Shown here piece after piece: positions 18,863 through 27,385 of a stretch of 64,000 bases of DNA. The DNA lies in the NCBI RefSeq assembly GCF_019396355.1, contig NZ_JAHKRK010000002.1, forward strand, positions 62,001 through 126,000. Reading direction: 5' to 3'. The position numbers were made by a program, and so were the translations under genes. Under the pieces are notes generated by a model, which saw only the letters and a list, made by a program, of their open reading frames with translations, was not told the origin of the DNA and made no database searches. This DNA comes from Pseudonocardia nigra. GTDB taxonomy: Bacteria; Actinomycetota; Actinomycetes; Mycobacteriales; Pseudonocardiaceae. How positions within the stretch are numbered: the stretch's first letter is position 1; the number at the start of each line of letters is the position of its first letter.

Positions 18863-20119
18863 TCACGACGTCGCCATCGTCTCGTCGATGGTGGCCTGCG
18901 CACTGCGCGCCGCCTCCGCCACGCTCGTGCCGCTGATCGTCGCCTGCAGCGCGGCCTGCAGCGCGGTCAGCACCTCGTTGTTGTGCGCGGCCAGCGCGGC
19001 GTCCGGTGCCCACGCCTGCTGCAGCTGCTCGGCGAAGATCGCGCGGATCGGGTCCTCGGTGGTGCCCGGGACGTCGTCGCGCGCGGGGAGCTTGTTGCGC
19101 TCGGGAAGGTAGGTGGCGAGCTCCTCGGGCTGCTGCATGAACGCGATGAGGTCCCACGCCTGGTCCGGGTCGTCGCTCGTCGCGCCGATCGTCAGGTTCT
19201 CGGCCGACAGGACGGTCTGCCCCGACTCCTCCCGCGGGAGAACCGCGACGCTCCAGTCGAGCTCCGGGTTCTCCTCGCGCAGGATGCTCACGTACGTCGC
19301 AGAGTTGATCATCATGGCGGCCTGGCCGGTGGCGAACTGGTTCTTCGCGTCCTCCTCGTTCCAGGTGAGGAAGCCCTCGGACAGCCCGCCGCTCTCGACC
19401 AGCCGCCGGAACGACTCGAGTGCCGCGTGCCCGGCCGGGCTGTCGATCTCCGTGGGCTCGGCCCCCGCGGCCAGCATCCGGATCTGCAGGCCGGTGGCCC
19501 CCTCGGCGCCCTCGATCCCGCTGACGGCGAGGCCGGCCCGGCCGTCGCCCGCCAGCGCGGCCGCGGTGGACTCCATCTCGGCCCAGGTGGTCGGCACGGC
19601 GAGCCCGGCCTCGTCGAGCAGCGCCCGGTTGTAGTAGACGGCGTACGCGTCGGCGAGGTGCGGGATCCCGAACGACTGCCCGTCGACCTGGGTGGAGGCC
19701 CAGCTCGTCTCGAAGTAGGCGTCCTGCTGGCCCCACTCCTGCACCCGCGCGCTGAGGTCCTCGATCACGCCGCCCTCGGCCATCGCGGCGGTGTCGAACG
19801 CGCTGATCAGCGCGATGTCCGGGCCCTCACCCGCCGCGGCCGCCTGCGTGAGCGTGCGGTTGAAGTCGTCGTAGGGGATGAACCGGATGTCGACGTCGGC
19901 GCCCCGCTCCTGCTCGTAGCGCGCCACGAGGTCGTAGAACGGCTTGCCGGTCGGCATCGACTCGTCGCCGTAGAACTGCCAGACCGACAGCGGCTCGTCC
20001 GCCGCGTCCCCGCCGCCCGACCCGCCCGCGCATCCCGCGACGGCGAGGGCGGCCGCGGCCACGAGCACCCCGAGCCGGTACGGCGACGACCGGAGGCTCG
20101 ATCCCACGACTGCACCCAT
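18863..20119 (-). CDS. Extracellular solute-binding lipoprotein, family 1
   Basis: A 418-residue lipoprotein. The signal peptide ends in the lipobox AVAGC (Cys about residue 30), followed by a Gly/Ser-rich tether, then a family-1 binding fold (SVWQFYGDE, TLTQAAAAGEGPDIALISAFD, WDLIAFMQQPEE). It delivers the substrate to the two permeases encoded downstream. It is the first gene of the operon, preceded by a purine-rich GGAGAT/GGGAG region and the palindrome at 20161-20176. No catalytic function expected. Confidence 0.93.
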   Translation of the reverse strand: MGAVVGSSLRSSPYRLGVLVAAAALAVAGCAGGSGGGDAADEPLSVWQFYGDESMPTGKPFYDLVARYEQERGADVDIRFIPYDDFNRTLTQAAAAGEGPDIALISAFDTAAMAEGGVIEDLSARVQEWGQQDAYFETSWASTQVDGQSFGIPHLADAYAVYYNRALLDEAGLAVPTTWAEMESTAAALAGDGRAGLAVSGIEGAEGATGLQIRMLAAGAEPTEIDSPAGHAALESFRRLVESGGLSEGFLTWNEEDAKNQFATGQAAMMINSATYVSILREENPELDWSVAVLPREESGQTVLSAENLTIGATSDDPDQAWDLIAFMQQPEELATYLPERNKLPARDDVPGTTEDPIRAIFAEQLQQAWAPDAALAAHNNEVLTALQAALQATISGTSVAEAARSAQATIDETMATS

Positions 20120-20160
20120 CTCCGACTCCCTTGTCCGGTGGACCTGCGGGAGGGAAAATA

Positions 20161-20176
20161 GGTCAGATATCTAACA
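20161..20176. promoter_or_regulatory. Probable FadR/GntR operator of the sugar-transport operon
   Basis: GGTCAGATATCTAACA is a 16-base imperfect palindrome with a perfect AGATATCT core, 42 bases upstream of the binding-protein ATG. Read on the minus strand (TGTTAGATATCTGACC) it resembles sites bound by FadR-group GntR regulators. The region around it is unusually AT-rich for this genome, as promoters often are. Confidence 0.5.
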
Positions 20177-20236
20177 ACTGTCAACCGAGGTTCGCCGCCC
20201 TGCGGGCCACCGGATGTGGAGGGGGCGGACCACGTT

Positions 20237-20287
20237 GCAGCAAAGCCACTTTCACGCAACCACGTGGCATGAAAGTGGCTTTGCTGC
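20237..20287. terminator. Perfect 18-base hairpin
   Basis: Arms 20237-20254 and 20270-20287 are perfectly complementary around a 15-base loop. The hairpin begins just after the PHP gene that ends at 20290 on the minus strand, so it should terminate the eight-gene acyl-CoA operon. It contains the AAAGCCAC core also seen at 14445 and 48681 and has no T-run. Confidence 0.75.
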
Positions 20288-20289
20288 CA

Positions 20290-20961
20290 TCACCGGCGCC
20301 GAACCTCCCGGCCCGCCTGCGGCGGCCCACGGAACCGCGGGGCGTGCGGGCGCAGCTCCCCCACCACGCGGGCGTCCGCGAGCGCGGCCCGGAACTCCGC
20401 GGGCGAGCCGAAGTCGGGCATCTCCAGGTAGGCGGCGCCGAGGTCGGCGACGTGATGGGCGTCCGAACCGGCGATCGCGGGCAGCCCGTGCCGGGCCGCG
20501 AGCGCCTCGGCGGCCGCGTTGTGCGCGGCGTCGTGGACCTTGGGGTTGAACACCTCGACGAGGTCGACGGCGCCCTCGGCGCAGAGCTCGTCGGCCACCG
20601 CGCCCGCTCCGGCCCGCAGCGGATCGTACGGGTGCGGCAGCCCGACGAGCCCGCCCTGGCCCCGGATGCGGCGGACCACCTCGTCGATCGGGAGGACGTA
20701 GGGGATCCGCTCGGTGAGGAACAGCCCGAGCACCTCGCCGTCGGCCGTCCTGACCTCCTCGCCCACCTCGATCCGGACGCCGAGGTCACGCCCGTACGCG
20801 GCGAGCGCCGCGGAGGTCTCGTTGTGGTCGGTCACGAACACGACGTCGATGCCCAGCGCGACGGCGCGTTCTGCCAGCTGCTCCACCCGCAGCACCGCGT
20901 CCCCGGAGGCGACGGTGTGCACATGGCAGTCCACGCGGACCCACCCGGGCGCAGGGGTCAC
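20290..20961 (-). CDS. PHP domain phosphoesterase-like protein
   Basis: A 223-residue PHP-fold protein. Metal-binding motifs are VDCHVHT (H13, H15), FVTDHNE (about 40-46), GLPHPYD (about 113-119) and AGSDAHH near residue 174. PHP proteins are metal-dependent phosphoesterases or nucleases; small ones such as this often act on small molecules or have unknown function. GTG 20961 overlaps the TGA of the upstream MBL-fold gene (GTGA), so it is the last gene in the operon. Why a PHP enzyme belongs with acyl-CoA catabolism is unclear. Confidence 0.85.
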   Translation of the reverse strand: MTPAPGWVRVDCHVHTVASGDAVLRVEQLAERAVALGIDVVFVTDHNETSAALAAYGRDLGVRIEVGEEVRTADGEVLGLFLTERIPYVLPIDEVVRRIRGQGGLVGLPHPYDPLRAGAGAVADELCAEGAVDLVEVFNPKVHDAAHNAAAEALAARHGLPAIAGSDAHHVADLGAAYLEMPDFGSPAEFRAALADARVVGELRPHAPRFRGPPQAGREVRRR

Positions 20962-21767
20962 CGGATCGCCTCCAGCGCCGTGAGGTCGGGGTCGGTGTCG
21001 AGGTAGGCCAGGTGGGCGCGGACCGTCGCCTCGGCGGCCCGTCGGACGTGCGGGTGCAGCGCCGGGTAAAGCGCATCGACGATCTCCGCCACGTCCGCGC
21101 TGCCGCCCCGGCGGGCGTGCACGACGCTCTCGAGCCGGCGGGCCCGCGCCCGCAGCGCGGCGTCCAGCACCCGCCCGGGCTCGGACACGACCGGCCCGTG
21201 CCCGGGGAGGACCAGGCCCGCGTGCCGGGACCGCAGCGCCCGCAGCGACGCGATCATGTCCGCGACCCGCCCGTCGGGGTGCAGGATCGCGGGGGCGCCG
21301 CGGCCCAGCACGGTGTCGCCGGTGAGCACCGCGGAGTCGGCGGGCAGGGCGAATGACAGCGAGTCGCGGCTGTGTCCCGGAGTCGCGAGCACCTCGACGC
21401 GCAGCCCACCCGCGTCGAGCACGTCGCCGCCGCGCAGCACCCCGTCGGCACAGCGTCCGTCGCTGGCGAGCACGGGTGCGCCCGTGCGATCCGCGAGCGC
21501 CCGCGCCCCCTCGGCGTGGTCGCCGTGCCGGTGGGTGAGCAGGATCCGGCTGATCACCGCGCCCCGCCGCGCCGCCACGGCAACGAGCCGCCCGAGGTGG
21601 CCGGGGTCGTCCGGGCCGGGGTCGACGACCACGGCCTCGCCGCCGCCCGGCTCGACCAGCACCCACGAGTTCGTGCCGTCGAACGTCATCGGGCCCGGGT
21701 TGGGCGCGAGCACCAGCTCAACCCGTTCCGTCACCGGGCCGGAGGTCACCGCGGACCCGGCGGACAC
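20958..21767 (-). CDS. MBL-fold metallohydrolase (LACTB2-like)
   Basis: A 269-residue metallo-beta-lactamase-fold hydrolase. The zinc motif is LTHRHGDHAEG (H79, H81, D83, H84), followed by ATPGHSRDS, LTGDTVLGRG and LPGHGPV. A C-terminal winged-helix-like region ends with PHVRRAAEATVRAHLAYLD, as in LACTB2-type proteins. GTG 21767 abuts the stop of the SDR gene with no gap. In this operon it could be a thioesterase or lactonase, but nothing in the sequence proves it. Confidence 0.88.
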   Translation of the reverse strand: MSAGSAVTSGPVTERVELVLAPNPGPMTFDGTNSWVLVEPGGGEAVVVDPGPDDPGHLGRLVAVAARRGAVISRILLTHRHGDHAEGARALADRTGAPVLASDGRCADGVLRGGDVLDAGGLRVEVLATPGHSRDSLSFALPADSAVLTGDTVLGRGAPAILHPDGRVADMIASLRALRSRHAGLVLPGHGPVVSEPGRVLDAALRARARRLESVVHARRGGSADVAEIVDALYPALHPHVRRAAEATVRAHLAYLDTDPDLTALEAIR

Positions 21768-22589
21768 TCAGCCCGCCGCCGGGGCGGCGATGCCCAGCTC
21801 GGCCAGGAGGTCCTGGGAATAGGTCACCCGCCCGGTGAGCGGCGGGCTCCCGTCCGCGGCCGGGCGGCAGAGCGCGAGCGCCGCCTCCGCCATCACCGCG
21901 GGCGGCTCGGCGTCCGGGTCGTCGTCGGTCGTGAGGTGGTGGAAGACGGTGCCCGGGGTGGGCACCACGCGGTTGGGCGACAGCGCGTTCACGGCGATGC
22001 CGTCGGAGTACACCTCGGCGGCGAGCCCGGTGGTGAACCGCTCGAGCGCGGCCTTGCACATCCCGTAGACCGTGCCGCCGCGGGCCGCGCGGGCGGTGGG
22101 CGGCAGCTGCGGGTGGATGGCCGCGCGGGAGGAGATGTTGAGGATCGCGCCGCTCCCCCGCTCCCGCATCGCCGGCAGCACGAGCTGCGCGAGGTGCATC
22201 GGCGCGGTGACCTGCACCTCCAGCATCAGGGCGGCCCGTTTGGCCGGGAAGTCGGCGATCGGGGTGAACCACGTGACGGCGGCGTTGTTGACCAGGACGT
22301 CCACCGGTCCGTGCTCCGCGGTGACGCGCTCGACCAGCGCCACGCGGTCGGCCGCGCGGGACAGGTCGGCGGCGACGGCGTGCGCCCGCCCGCCCGCCGC
22401 CGCGACGGCGGCCACCGTGTCGGCGAGCGAGCCCTCCAGTGGCGCGCCGCCCGGCTCGGCCGTGCGCGCCGTAGCGACCACCGTGGCGCCTTCGGCGGCG
22501 AACCGCCGCGCGATCTCCGCGCCGATCCCGCGGCTCGCCCCCGTGACGAGCGCGATCCTGCCCGCGAGAACACCTTCTGCCATGCCCAT
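21768..22589 (-). CDS. Short-chain dehydrogenase/reductase
   Basis: A 273-residue SDR. The NAD(P)-binding motif TGASRGIG is at about residues 16-23, NNAAV at about 98-102, and the catalytic YxxxK reads YGMCK; the catalytic Ser is in NISSRAA. Starts at ATG 22589 or 22583; AGGAGTG upstream fits both. It probably oxidises or reduces a hydroxyl/keto group in the substrate handled by the surrounding acyl-CoA genes. Six bases separate it from the MFS gene. Confidence 0.88.
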   Translation of the reverse strand: MGMAEGVLAGRIALVTGASRGIGAEIARRFAAEGATVVATARTAEPGGAPLEGSLADTVAAVAAAGGRAHAVAADLSRAADRVALVERVTAEHGPVDVLVNNAAVTWFTPIADFPAKRAALMLEVQVTAPMHLAQLVLPAMRERGSGAILNISSRAAIHPQLPPTARAARGGTVYGMCKAALERFTTGLAAEVYSDGIAVNALSPNRVVPTPGTVFHHLTTDDDPDAEPPAVMAEAALALCRPAADGSPPLTGRVTYSQDLLAELGIAAPAAG

Positions 22590-22595
22590 TCCTGC

Positions 22596-24110
22596 TCACT
22601 CCTCCGTGGTCGGAACCGTCGTCGCAGCGGTCGTCCTGCCGGGGGCGCCGGGGTGGGGTGCGACATGGCGCGCGGCCACGGACGCGATCAGGCACAGGAC
22701 CGACATCACCGCCATCAGCCCGAACACCCAGCGGTAGCCGGTCACCAGTGCGTCCAGGGCTGCCGGGGACACCTCGGAGATCGACCCGTCGAACACGTGC
22801 GCGCGGAGGGCGGGCGGCAGCGGCGCGCTCAGCAGCGTCAGCGCGATCGCCGTACTGATCACCACGCCGGAGCTCTGCGCCATCAGCCGCACCCCGTTGG
22901 TGACGCCCAGCCGGTCGGGCGGCAGGTCCTGGAGCATCGCCGTGCTGTTGGCCGGGATGAACGCGCCCGAGCCGATCCCGAGCACGACGACCGCGCCGAT
23001 CAACAGCGGATAGGGCGTGTCCGGCGCGATGACCACCAGCAGCATGAGGATGCCGGCCAGTGAGACGGCGCAGGCCGCGACGGCCACCGTCCTGGGCGCG
23101 ACCCGCCGCTGCAGCGCCCCTGACAGCGGCGACACCACGATCGCCGCGACCGCCAGCGGCAGCACCTTGACGCCGGCCTCCGCGGGGGTGTCGCCCTGGA
23201 CCGCCTGGAAGTACAGCCCCATCATCAGCACCACGGCGAATCGCGACATCGTCGCGAGGAACCCCGCGAGCGTGCCCAGCCCCACGGCCGGGTCCCGGAA
23301 GATCCGCAGGTCGACGACCGGAGCCGGCACCCGCCGCTCGACCAGCAGGAACGCCGGGACGGCCAACGCGAAGAGCCCGAAGCCGCCGAGCACCACCGGG
23401 CTCCCCCAGCCGACGGCGCCCACCTGCGACAGCGCCAGGAGCAGCCCGCCGAGCCCGAACAGCACCAGCAGGTTGCCCGCGACGTCCAGCCGCAGCGGCT
23501 CCCCGCTGCGGGGCACCCGCGCCATCACCCGCAGCCCCCACAGCAGGCACACCAGCCCGACGGGCACGTTGCCCCAGAACGTCCATTGCCACCCGAACTC
23601 GGTGGCGACGTAGCCGCCGACCGTGGGGCCGAGCAGCTGGGCCAGTGAGAACGAGGCCATGTAGATGCCCATGCCCTGGCCGAGCAGCCTGCGGGGGAAC
23701 GCCACCGTCAGCAGGGCAGCGCTGTTGGTGATGAGCATGGCGCTGCCCACCGACTGGAGGACCCGGCAGGCGATCAGCACCCCGACGGTCGGGGCGAACC
23801 CGGAGAGGAGGCTCGCGACGGTGAACACCGCGACACCGGTGAGGTACATCGAGCGCCTGCCCAGCACGTCGGCCAGCCGCCCGAAGAACACCATCAGCAC
23901 GACGTTGGTGAGCTGGTAGGCCAGCAGCACCCAGCTCGCCTCGAACGCGCTCGCGTCGAAACCCGCCACGATCGCGGGCAGCGCGATGGTGAGCGAGCTG
24001 TTGTTCAGCCCGCTCATCAACGACGCGAGGCAGACCACCGACAGCAGGCGCCACGCGTAGCGCGCGTCCGCCCGCCGGGTGGTCGCCTTCTCGGTGTCGA
24101 GGCTGGTCAC
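22596..24110 (-). CDS. DHA2-type MFS transporter
   Basis: A 504-residue 14-TM transporter of the EmrB/QacA group (SSLTIALPAIVAGF, WVLLAYQLTNVVLMVFFGRLADVLGRR, AQLLGPTVGGY). GTG 24110 overlaps the stop of the acyl-CoA dehydrogenase gene (GTGA), tying it to the operon. Unlike the exporter at 11177 it has no extra C-terminal domains. It may export a toxic intermediate or take up the substrate; the family is mostly exporters. Confidence 0.88.
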   Translation of the reverse strand: MTSLDTEKATTRRADARYAWRLLSVVCLASLMSGLNNSSLTIALPAIVAGFDASAFEASWVLLAYQLTNVVLMVFFGRLADVLGRRSMYLTGVAVFTVASLLSGFAPTVGVLIACRVLQSVGSAMLITNSAALLTVAFPRRLLGQGMGIYMASFSLAQLLGPTVGGYVATEFGWQWTFWGNVPVGLVCLLWGLRVMARVPRSGEPLRLDVAGNLLVLFGLGGLLLALSQVGAVGWGSPVVLGGFGLFALAVPAFLLVERRVPAPVVDLRIFRDPAVGLGTLAGFLATMSRFAVVLMMGLYFQAVQGDTPAEAGVKVLPLAVAAIVVSPLSGALQRRVAPRTVAVAACAVSLAGILMLLVVIAPDTPYPLLIGAVVVLGIGSGAFIPANSTAMLQDLPPDRLGVTNGVRLMAQSSGVVISTAIALTLLSAPLPPALRAHVFDGSISEVSPAALDALVTGYRWVFGLMAVMSVLCLIASVAARHVAPHPGAPGRTTAATTVPTTEE

Positions 24111-25219
24111 AGCCCGATCGCGACGGCCAGCCGCTCGCGGTGGAACGTGGGGTCGCCGAGGAACAGCCGGGTGGCCGCGGCGCGCTTGAAGTACAGGTGC
24201 GCGTCGTGCTCCCAGGTGAACCCGATGCCGCCGTGGATCTGGATGTTCTCCGCGGCCGCCGCGAAGTAGGCGTCGGAGCAGTAGGCCTTGGCCAGGCTCG
24301 CCACCGCGGGCACCTCGGCCGAGTCGCGCGCGACGGCCCACGTGGCGTACCGGGCCACGGCCCGGGCCGACTCCACCTGCAGCATGACGTCGGCCGCCTT
24401 GTGCTTGATCGCCTGGAAGCTACCGATCGGGCGGTCGAACTGGTGGCGCACCTTCGCGTACTCCACCGCCATCTCGAGCGCGCGCTGCGCCCCGCCGACC
24501 TGCTCGACGGCGAGCGCCACGGCGGCCCGGTCCAGGGTGCGGCGCAGGGTGGTGCCCGCCGCCCCCTCGGTGCCGACCAGCCGGGCGGGCACGCCCTCGA
24601 GGTCCAGCCGCGCCAGCCGGGCGGTCTGGTCGAGCGTGGGCAACGGGGTGCGGGTCAGCCCCGGTGCCCCGGAGGCGGCGTCGATCGCGAAGAGCGACGG
24701 GCCGGCCGGCGTCCGGGCCGCCGCCAGGACCAGGCCGGCCACGTGCCCGTCCGGGACCTGCCCGACGCTGCCGTGCAGCACCCAGCCCTCGACCGACCGC
24801 TCCGCCGTCAACGCGGGCGACTCGGGGTCCCACCGCAGGCTCACGGCGAGGGTGGCGATCGTCGAGCCATCGGCAATGCCGGGGAGGAGGTCCTCGGCGG
24901 CCGCCGGGTCGGACGCGTCCAGCAGGGCGTGCGCCGCCAGCACCACCGTGGCGGTGAACGGCGAGGGCAGCAGCGCGCGGCCCAGCTCCTCCTGCACGAC
25001 GGCCAGCTCGACGAAGCCGAACCCGCTGCCGCCGAACTTCTCCGGGATCGCGAGGCCCTGCAGTCCCAGCTGCTCGGCCATCTGCCGCCACACCGCCGGG
25101 TCGTGGCCGGTGGGATCGTCCATGAGGGCCCGGACCGACGACAGCGGGGACTTCTCCGCGAGGAACCGCCGCACCGACGCGCGCAGCTGCTCCTGCTCGG
25201 GACTGAACACGAGGTCCAC
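24107..25219 (-). CDS. Acyl-CoA dehydrogenase, short subunit (FadE-like)
   Basis: A 370-residue acyl-CoA dehydrogenase. N-terminal FSPEQEQLRASVRRFL and C-terminal QIHGGIGFTWEHDAHLYFKRA are recognisable. The common C-terminal F/Y-E/S-G-T-x-E-I-Q motif, which is present in the partner at 26142, is absent; the protein ends soon after LYFKRA. That asymmetry is what is seen in the paired subunits of actinobacterial steroid side-chain dehydrogenases, which form alpha2-beta2 enzymes. GTG 25219 (V-D-L-V-F) is preferred to upstream starts. Five bases separate it from the SDR gene. Confidence 0.9.
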   Translation of the reverse strand: MDLVFSPEQEQLRASVRRFLAEKSPLSSVRALMDDPTGHDPAVWRQMAEQLGLQGLAIPEKFGGSGFGFVELAVVQEELGRALLPSPFTATVVLAAHALLDASDPAAAEDLLPGIADGSTIATLAVSLRWDPESPALTAERSVEGWVLHGSVGQVPDGHVAGLVLAAARTPAGPSLFAIDAASGAPGLTRTPLPTLDQTARLARLDLEGVPARLVGTEGAAGTTLRRTLDRAAVALAVEQVGGAQRALEMAVEYAKVRHQFDRPIGSFQAIKHKAADVMLQVESARAVARYATWAVARDSAEVPAVASLAKAYCSDAYFAAAAENIQIHGGIGFTWEHDAHLYFKRAAATRLFLGDPTFHRERLAVAIGL

Positions 25220-25224
25220 GGCCC

Positions 25225-26145
25225 TCACCTCCCGTTCGGCGCGACGGCGGGCTTGAACGTGCGCTCGACGAGGTCGGCGAGCCGCTCGGGCTCCCACGGG
25301 TTCGCCGACACGACGTGCCGGATCGGCGCGGGCGTGTTGTAGAGGTGCACCTCGTAGCCGCGGGCGCCCACCACCTGGCCGGTCAGCCAGTCCGACGCCT
25401 CGCTCGCGATGTAGCCGACGATCGGGGCGATGTTGTCCGGCGACCGTTCGTCGTTCCCGGCACTGGTGCCCGCCCGCCGTTCACCCGGGATGGAGGCCGT
25501 CATGCGGGTGGCGGCGCCCGGCGAGATCGCGTTGGCCGTGACCCCGTAGCGCCCCAGCGCGTTGGCGCACGAGTAGGTCAGCCCGACGATCCCCATCTTC
25601 GCCGCGGCGTAGTTGGGCTGCCCGGGCGCGCCGTGCAGTCCGGAGACCGAGGTGAAGTTGATCAGGCGGTAGTGCCCCTCGGGGTTGCGCTGCTCGCGCC
25701 AGTAGGCCGCCGCGGGCTTCGTCGTGTTGAAGTGCCCCTTGAGGTGCACCCGGATGACGTCGTCCCACTCCTGCTCGCTCAGATTGAAGATCATCCGGTC
25801 GCGCAGGATGCCGGCCACGTTCACCAGCACGTCGAGCTTGCCGAACTTCTCGACCGCCGTGCGCACCAGCGCCTCGGCCTGCTCGGCGTCGGAGACGTCC
25901 GCGCCGTCGGCGATCGCGGTGCCGCCCGCGGCGGTGATCTCGTCGACCACCTGCGCGGCCGGGCCCGTGTCCGCCCCGGAGCCGTCCAGCTCCACGCCGA
26001 GGTCGTTGACGACCACGGCGGCGCCGCGTGCGGCCAGCAGCCGGGCGATCCCGGCCCCGATCCCGCGGCCCGCCCCGGTCACCACGGCGACCCGCCCGTC
26101 CAGCGCCGATGATTCGCTCGCACGCTCGCTCATGGCCGAGCTCAT
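25225..26145 (-). CDS. SDR family dehydrogenase, MFE-2/17-beta-HSD4-like
   Basis: A 306-residue SDR with TGAGRGIG (about 23-30), the VVVNDLG segment (about 44-50), VNVAGILRD (about 109-116), Ser in NFTSVSG (S166/S168) and YAAAK (Y179, K183). The VVVNDLG and AGILRD patterns are those of the 3-hydroxyacyl-CoA dehydrogenase domain of multifunctional enzyme type 2, fitting a beta-oxidation step. ATG 26145 overlaps the upstream stop (ATGA); a second ATG at 26133 begins the MSERASES peptide, the same start-region motif seen in the 77-base repeats at 11024. Confidence 0.9.
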   Translation of the reverse strand: MSSAMSERASESSALDGRVAVVTGAGRGIGAGIARLLAARGAAVVVNDLGVELDGSGADTGPAAQVVDEITAAGGTAIADGADVSDAEQAEALVRTAVEKFGKLDVLVNVAGILRDRMIFNLSEQEWDDVIRVHLKGHFNTTKPAAAYWREQRNPEGHYRLINFTSVSGLHGAPGQPNYAAAKMGIVGLTYSCANALGRYGVTANAISPGAATRMTASIPGERRAGTSAGNDERSPDNIAPIVGYIASEASDWLTGQVVGARGYEVHLYNTPAPIRHVVSANPWEPERLADLVERTFKPAVAPNGR

Positions 26146-27380
26146 GCCGGCACCCCCTTCGCCTCGGCCGGGCGCGGCTCCCGCGGGAGCCCGAGTGCGC
26201 GCTCGGCGATGATGTTGCGCTGGATCTCGCTGGTGCCGGAGTAGATGGTTCCGGCGCGGCTGGCGAGGAAGACCTCCTGCCAGCGGGAGAGCGGGTAGCC
26301 CTCCCCGTCGGGCCGCACGAGCGCGTCCGGGCCGAGCAGCTCCACCGCGATCTCGCCGACCCGGCGCTCGTACTCGCTCCAGAACAGCTTCGCGATCGAC
26401 GCCTCGGGCCCCGGCTCGCGGCCCTCCGCCAGCTGCGCGAGCAGCCGCAGGCCCTGGAACCGCATGATCTCGACGTGGGTGTGGGCCCACGCGAGCTGCT
26501 GGCGCACCACGGGGTCGCGGTCGCGGCCCGCCGCCCGGGCCAGCTCCACGAGCGCCGCGAACTGCCGCTGGTACTTCAAGTGCGCGACCGTGGCGTTGCC
26601 GCCGCGCTCGTGCCCGAGCGTCGTCATCGCCACCCGCCAGCCGTTGTTCAGCCCACCGATGACGTGGAACAGCGGTGCCCGCGCCCCGTCGAAGAACTCC
26701 TCCCCGAACTCCGCACCGCCGGTGAGCTGGCGCAGCGGACGGGCGACGATGTTGTTGTCCTTCATCGGGAGCAGCACATAGGAGATGCCCCGGTGCTTGG
26801 GCGCCGCGGGGTCGGTGCGACACAGGACGAAGATCATGTTCGCGCGGGCGAAGCCGGAGGTCCACACCTTCTGCCCGCTGATGACGATCTCGTCGCCCTC
26901 GACGACGCCGCGGGTGGAGATCGCGCCCACGTCGGAGCCGTGATCGGGCTCGGAGAAGCCCTGGCAGTACACGTCCTCGGCGCTGATGATCCGCGGCAGG
27001 AAGTGCTGCTGCTGCTCCGGGGTGCCGTGCGCCATGACCGACGGGCCGACCATGCCCTCGCCGAACCCGCGCCGCACCCGCGGCACGCCGGCCAGCGCGC
27101 ACTCCTCGCTGAAGATCGCGTTCTGCACCAGGGTCCAGCCGCGGCCGCCGAACCGCTCGGGCCACTGCGGACAGATCATGCGGTCGGCCAGCAACCGGAC
27201 CTCCCACTCGGTGTGCACGGGGCTCGCCTGCGCCCGCGCGTGCGCGGAGTGGTCGCCCGCCGTCATGGGCGGGGTGTTCCAGTCGACCAGCTCGGCCAGC
27301 CCGTCGGGGGCGTTGGCCGCGATCCAGTCCCGGGTCTCCTGCCGGAACCGGGCCGCCTCCGGCCCGAGGTCGAGTTCCAT
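26142..27380 (-). CDS. Acyl-CoA dehydrogenase, long subunit (FadE-like)
   Basis: A 412-residue acyl-CoA dehydrogenase. FAD/substrate motifs are CQGFSEPDHGSDVGAI and GQKVWTSGFARA; the C-terminal IYSGTSEIQRNIIAERALGL is the conserved end of the family. It is encoded next to a shorter, motif-poor homologue (24107), which suggests a heteromeric alpha2-beta2 dehydrogenase as in steroid side-chain oxidation (established for FadE pairs of mycobacteria). ATG 27380 is five bases after the stop of the acyl-CoA synthetase gene. Confidence 0.92.
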   Translation of the reverse strand: MELDLGPEAARFRQETRDWIAANAPDGLAELVDWNTPPMTAGDHSAHARAQASPVHTEWEVRLLADRMICPQWPERFGGRGWTLVQNAIFSEECALAGVPRVRRGFGEGMVGPSVMAHGTPEQQQHFLPRIISAEDVYCQGFSEPDHGSDVGAISTRGVVEGDEIVISGQKVWTSGFARANMIFVLCRTDPAAPKHRGISYVLLPMKDNNIVARPLRQLTGGAEFGEEFFDGARAPLFHVIGGLNNGWRVAMTTLGHERGGNATVAHLKYQRQFAALVELARAAGRDRDPVVRQQLAWAHTHVEIMRFQGLRLLAQLAEGREPGPEASIAKLFWSEYERRVGEIAVELLGPDALVRPDGEGYPLSRWQEVFLASRAGTIYSGTSEIQRNIIAERALGLPREPRPAEAKGVPA

Positions 27381-27385
27381 CTCGC

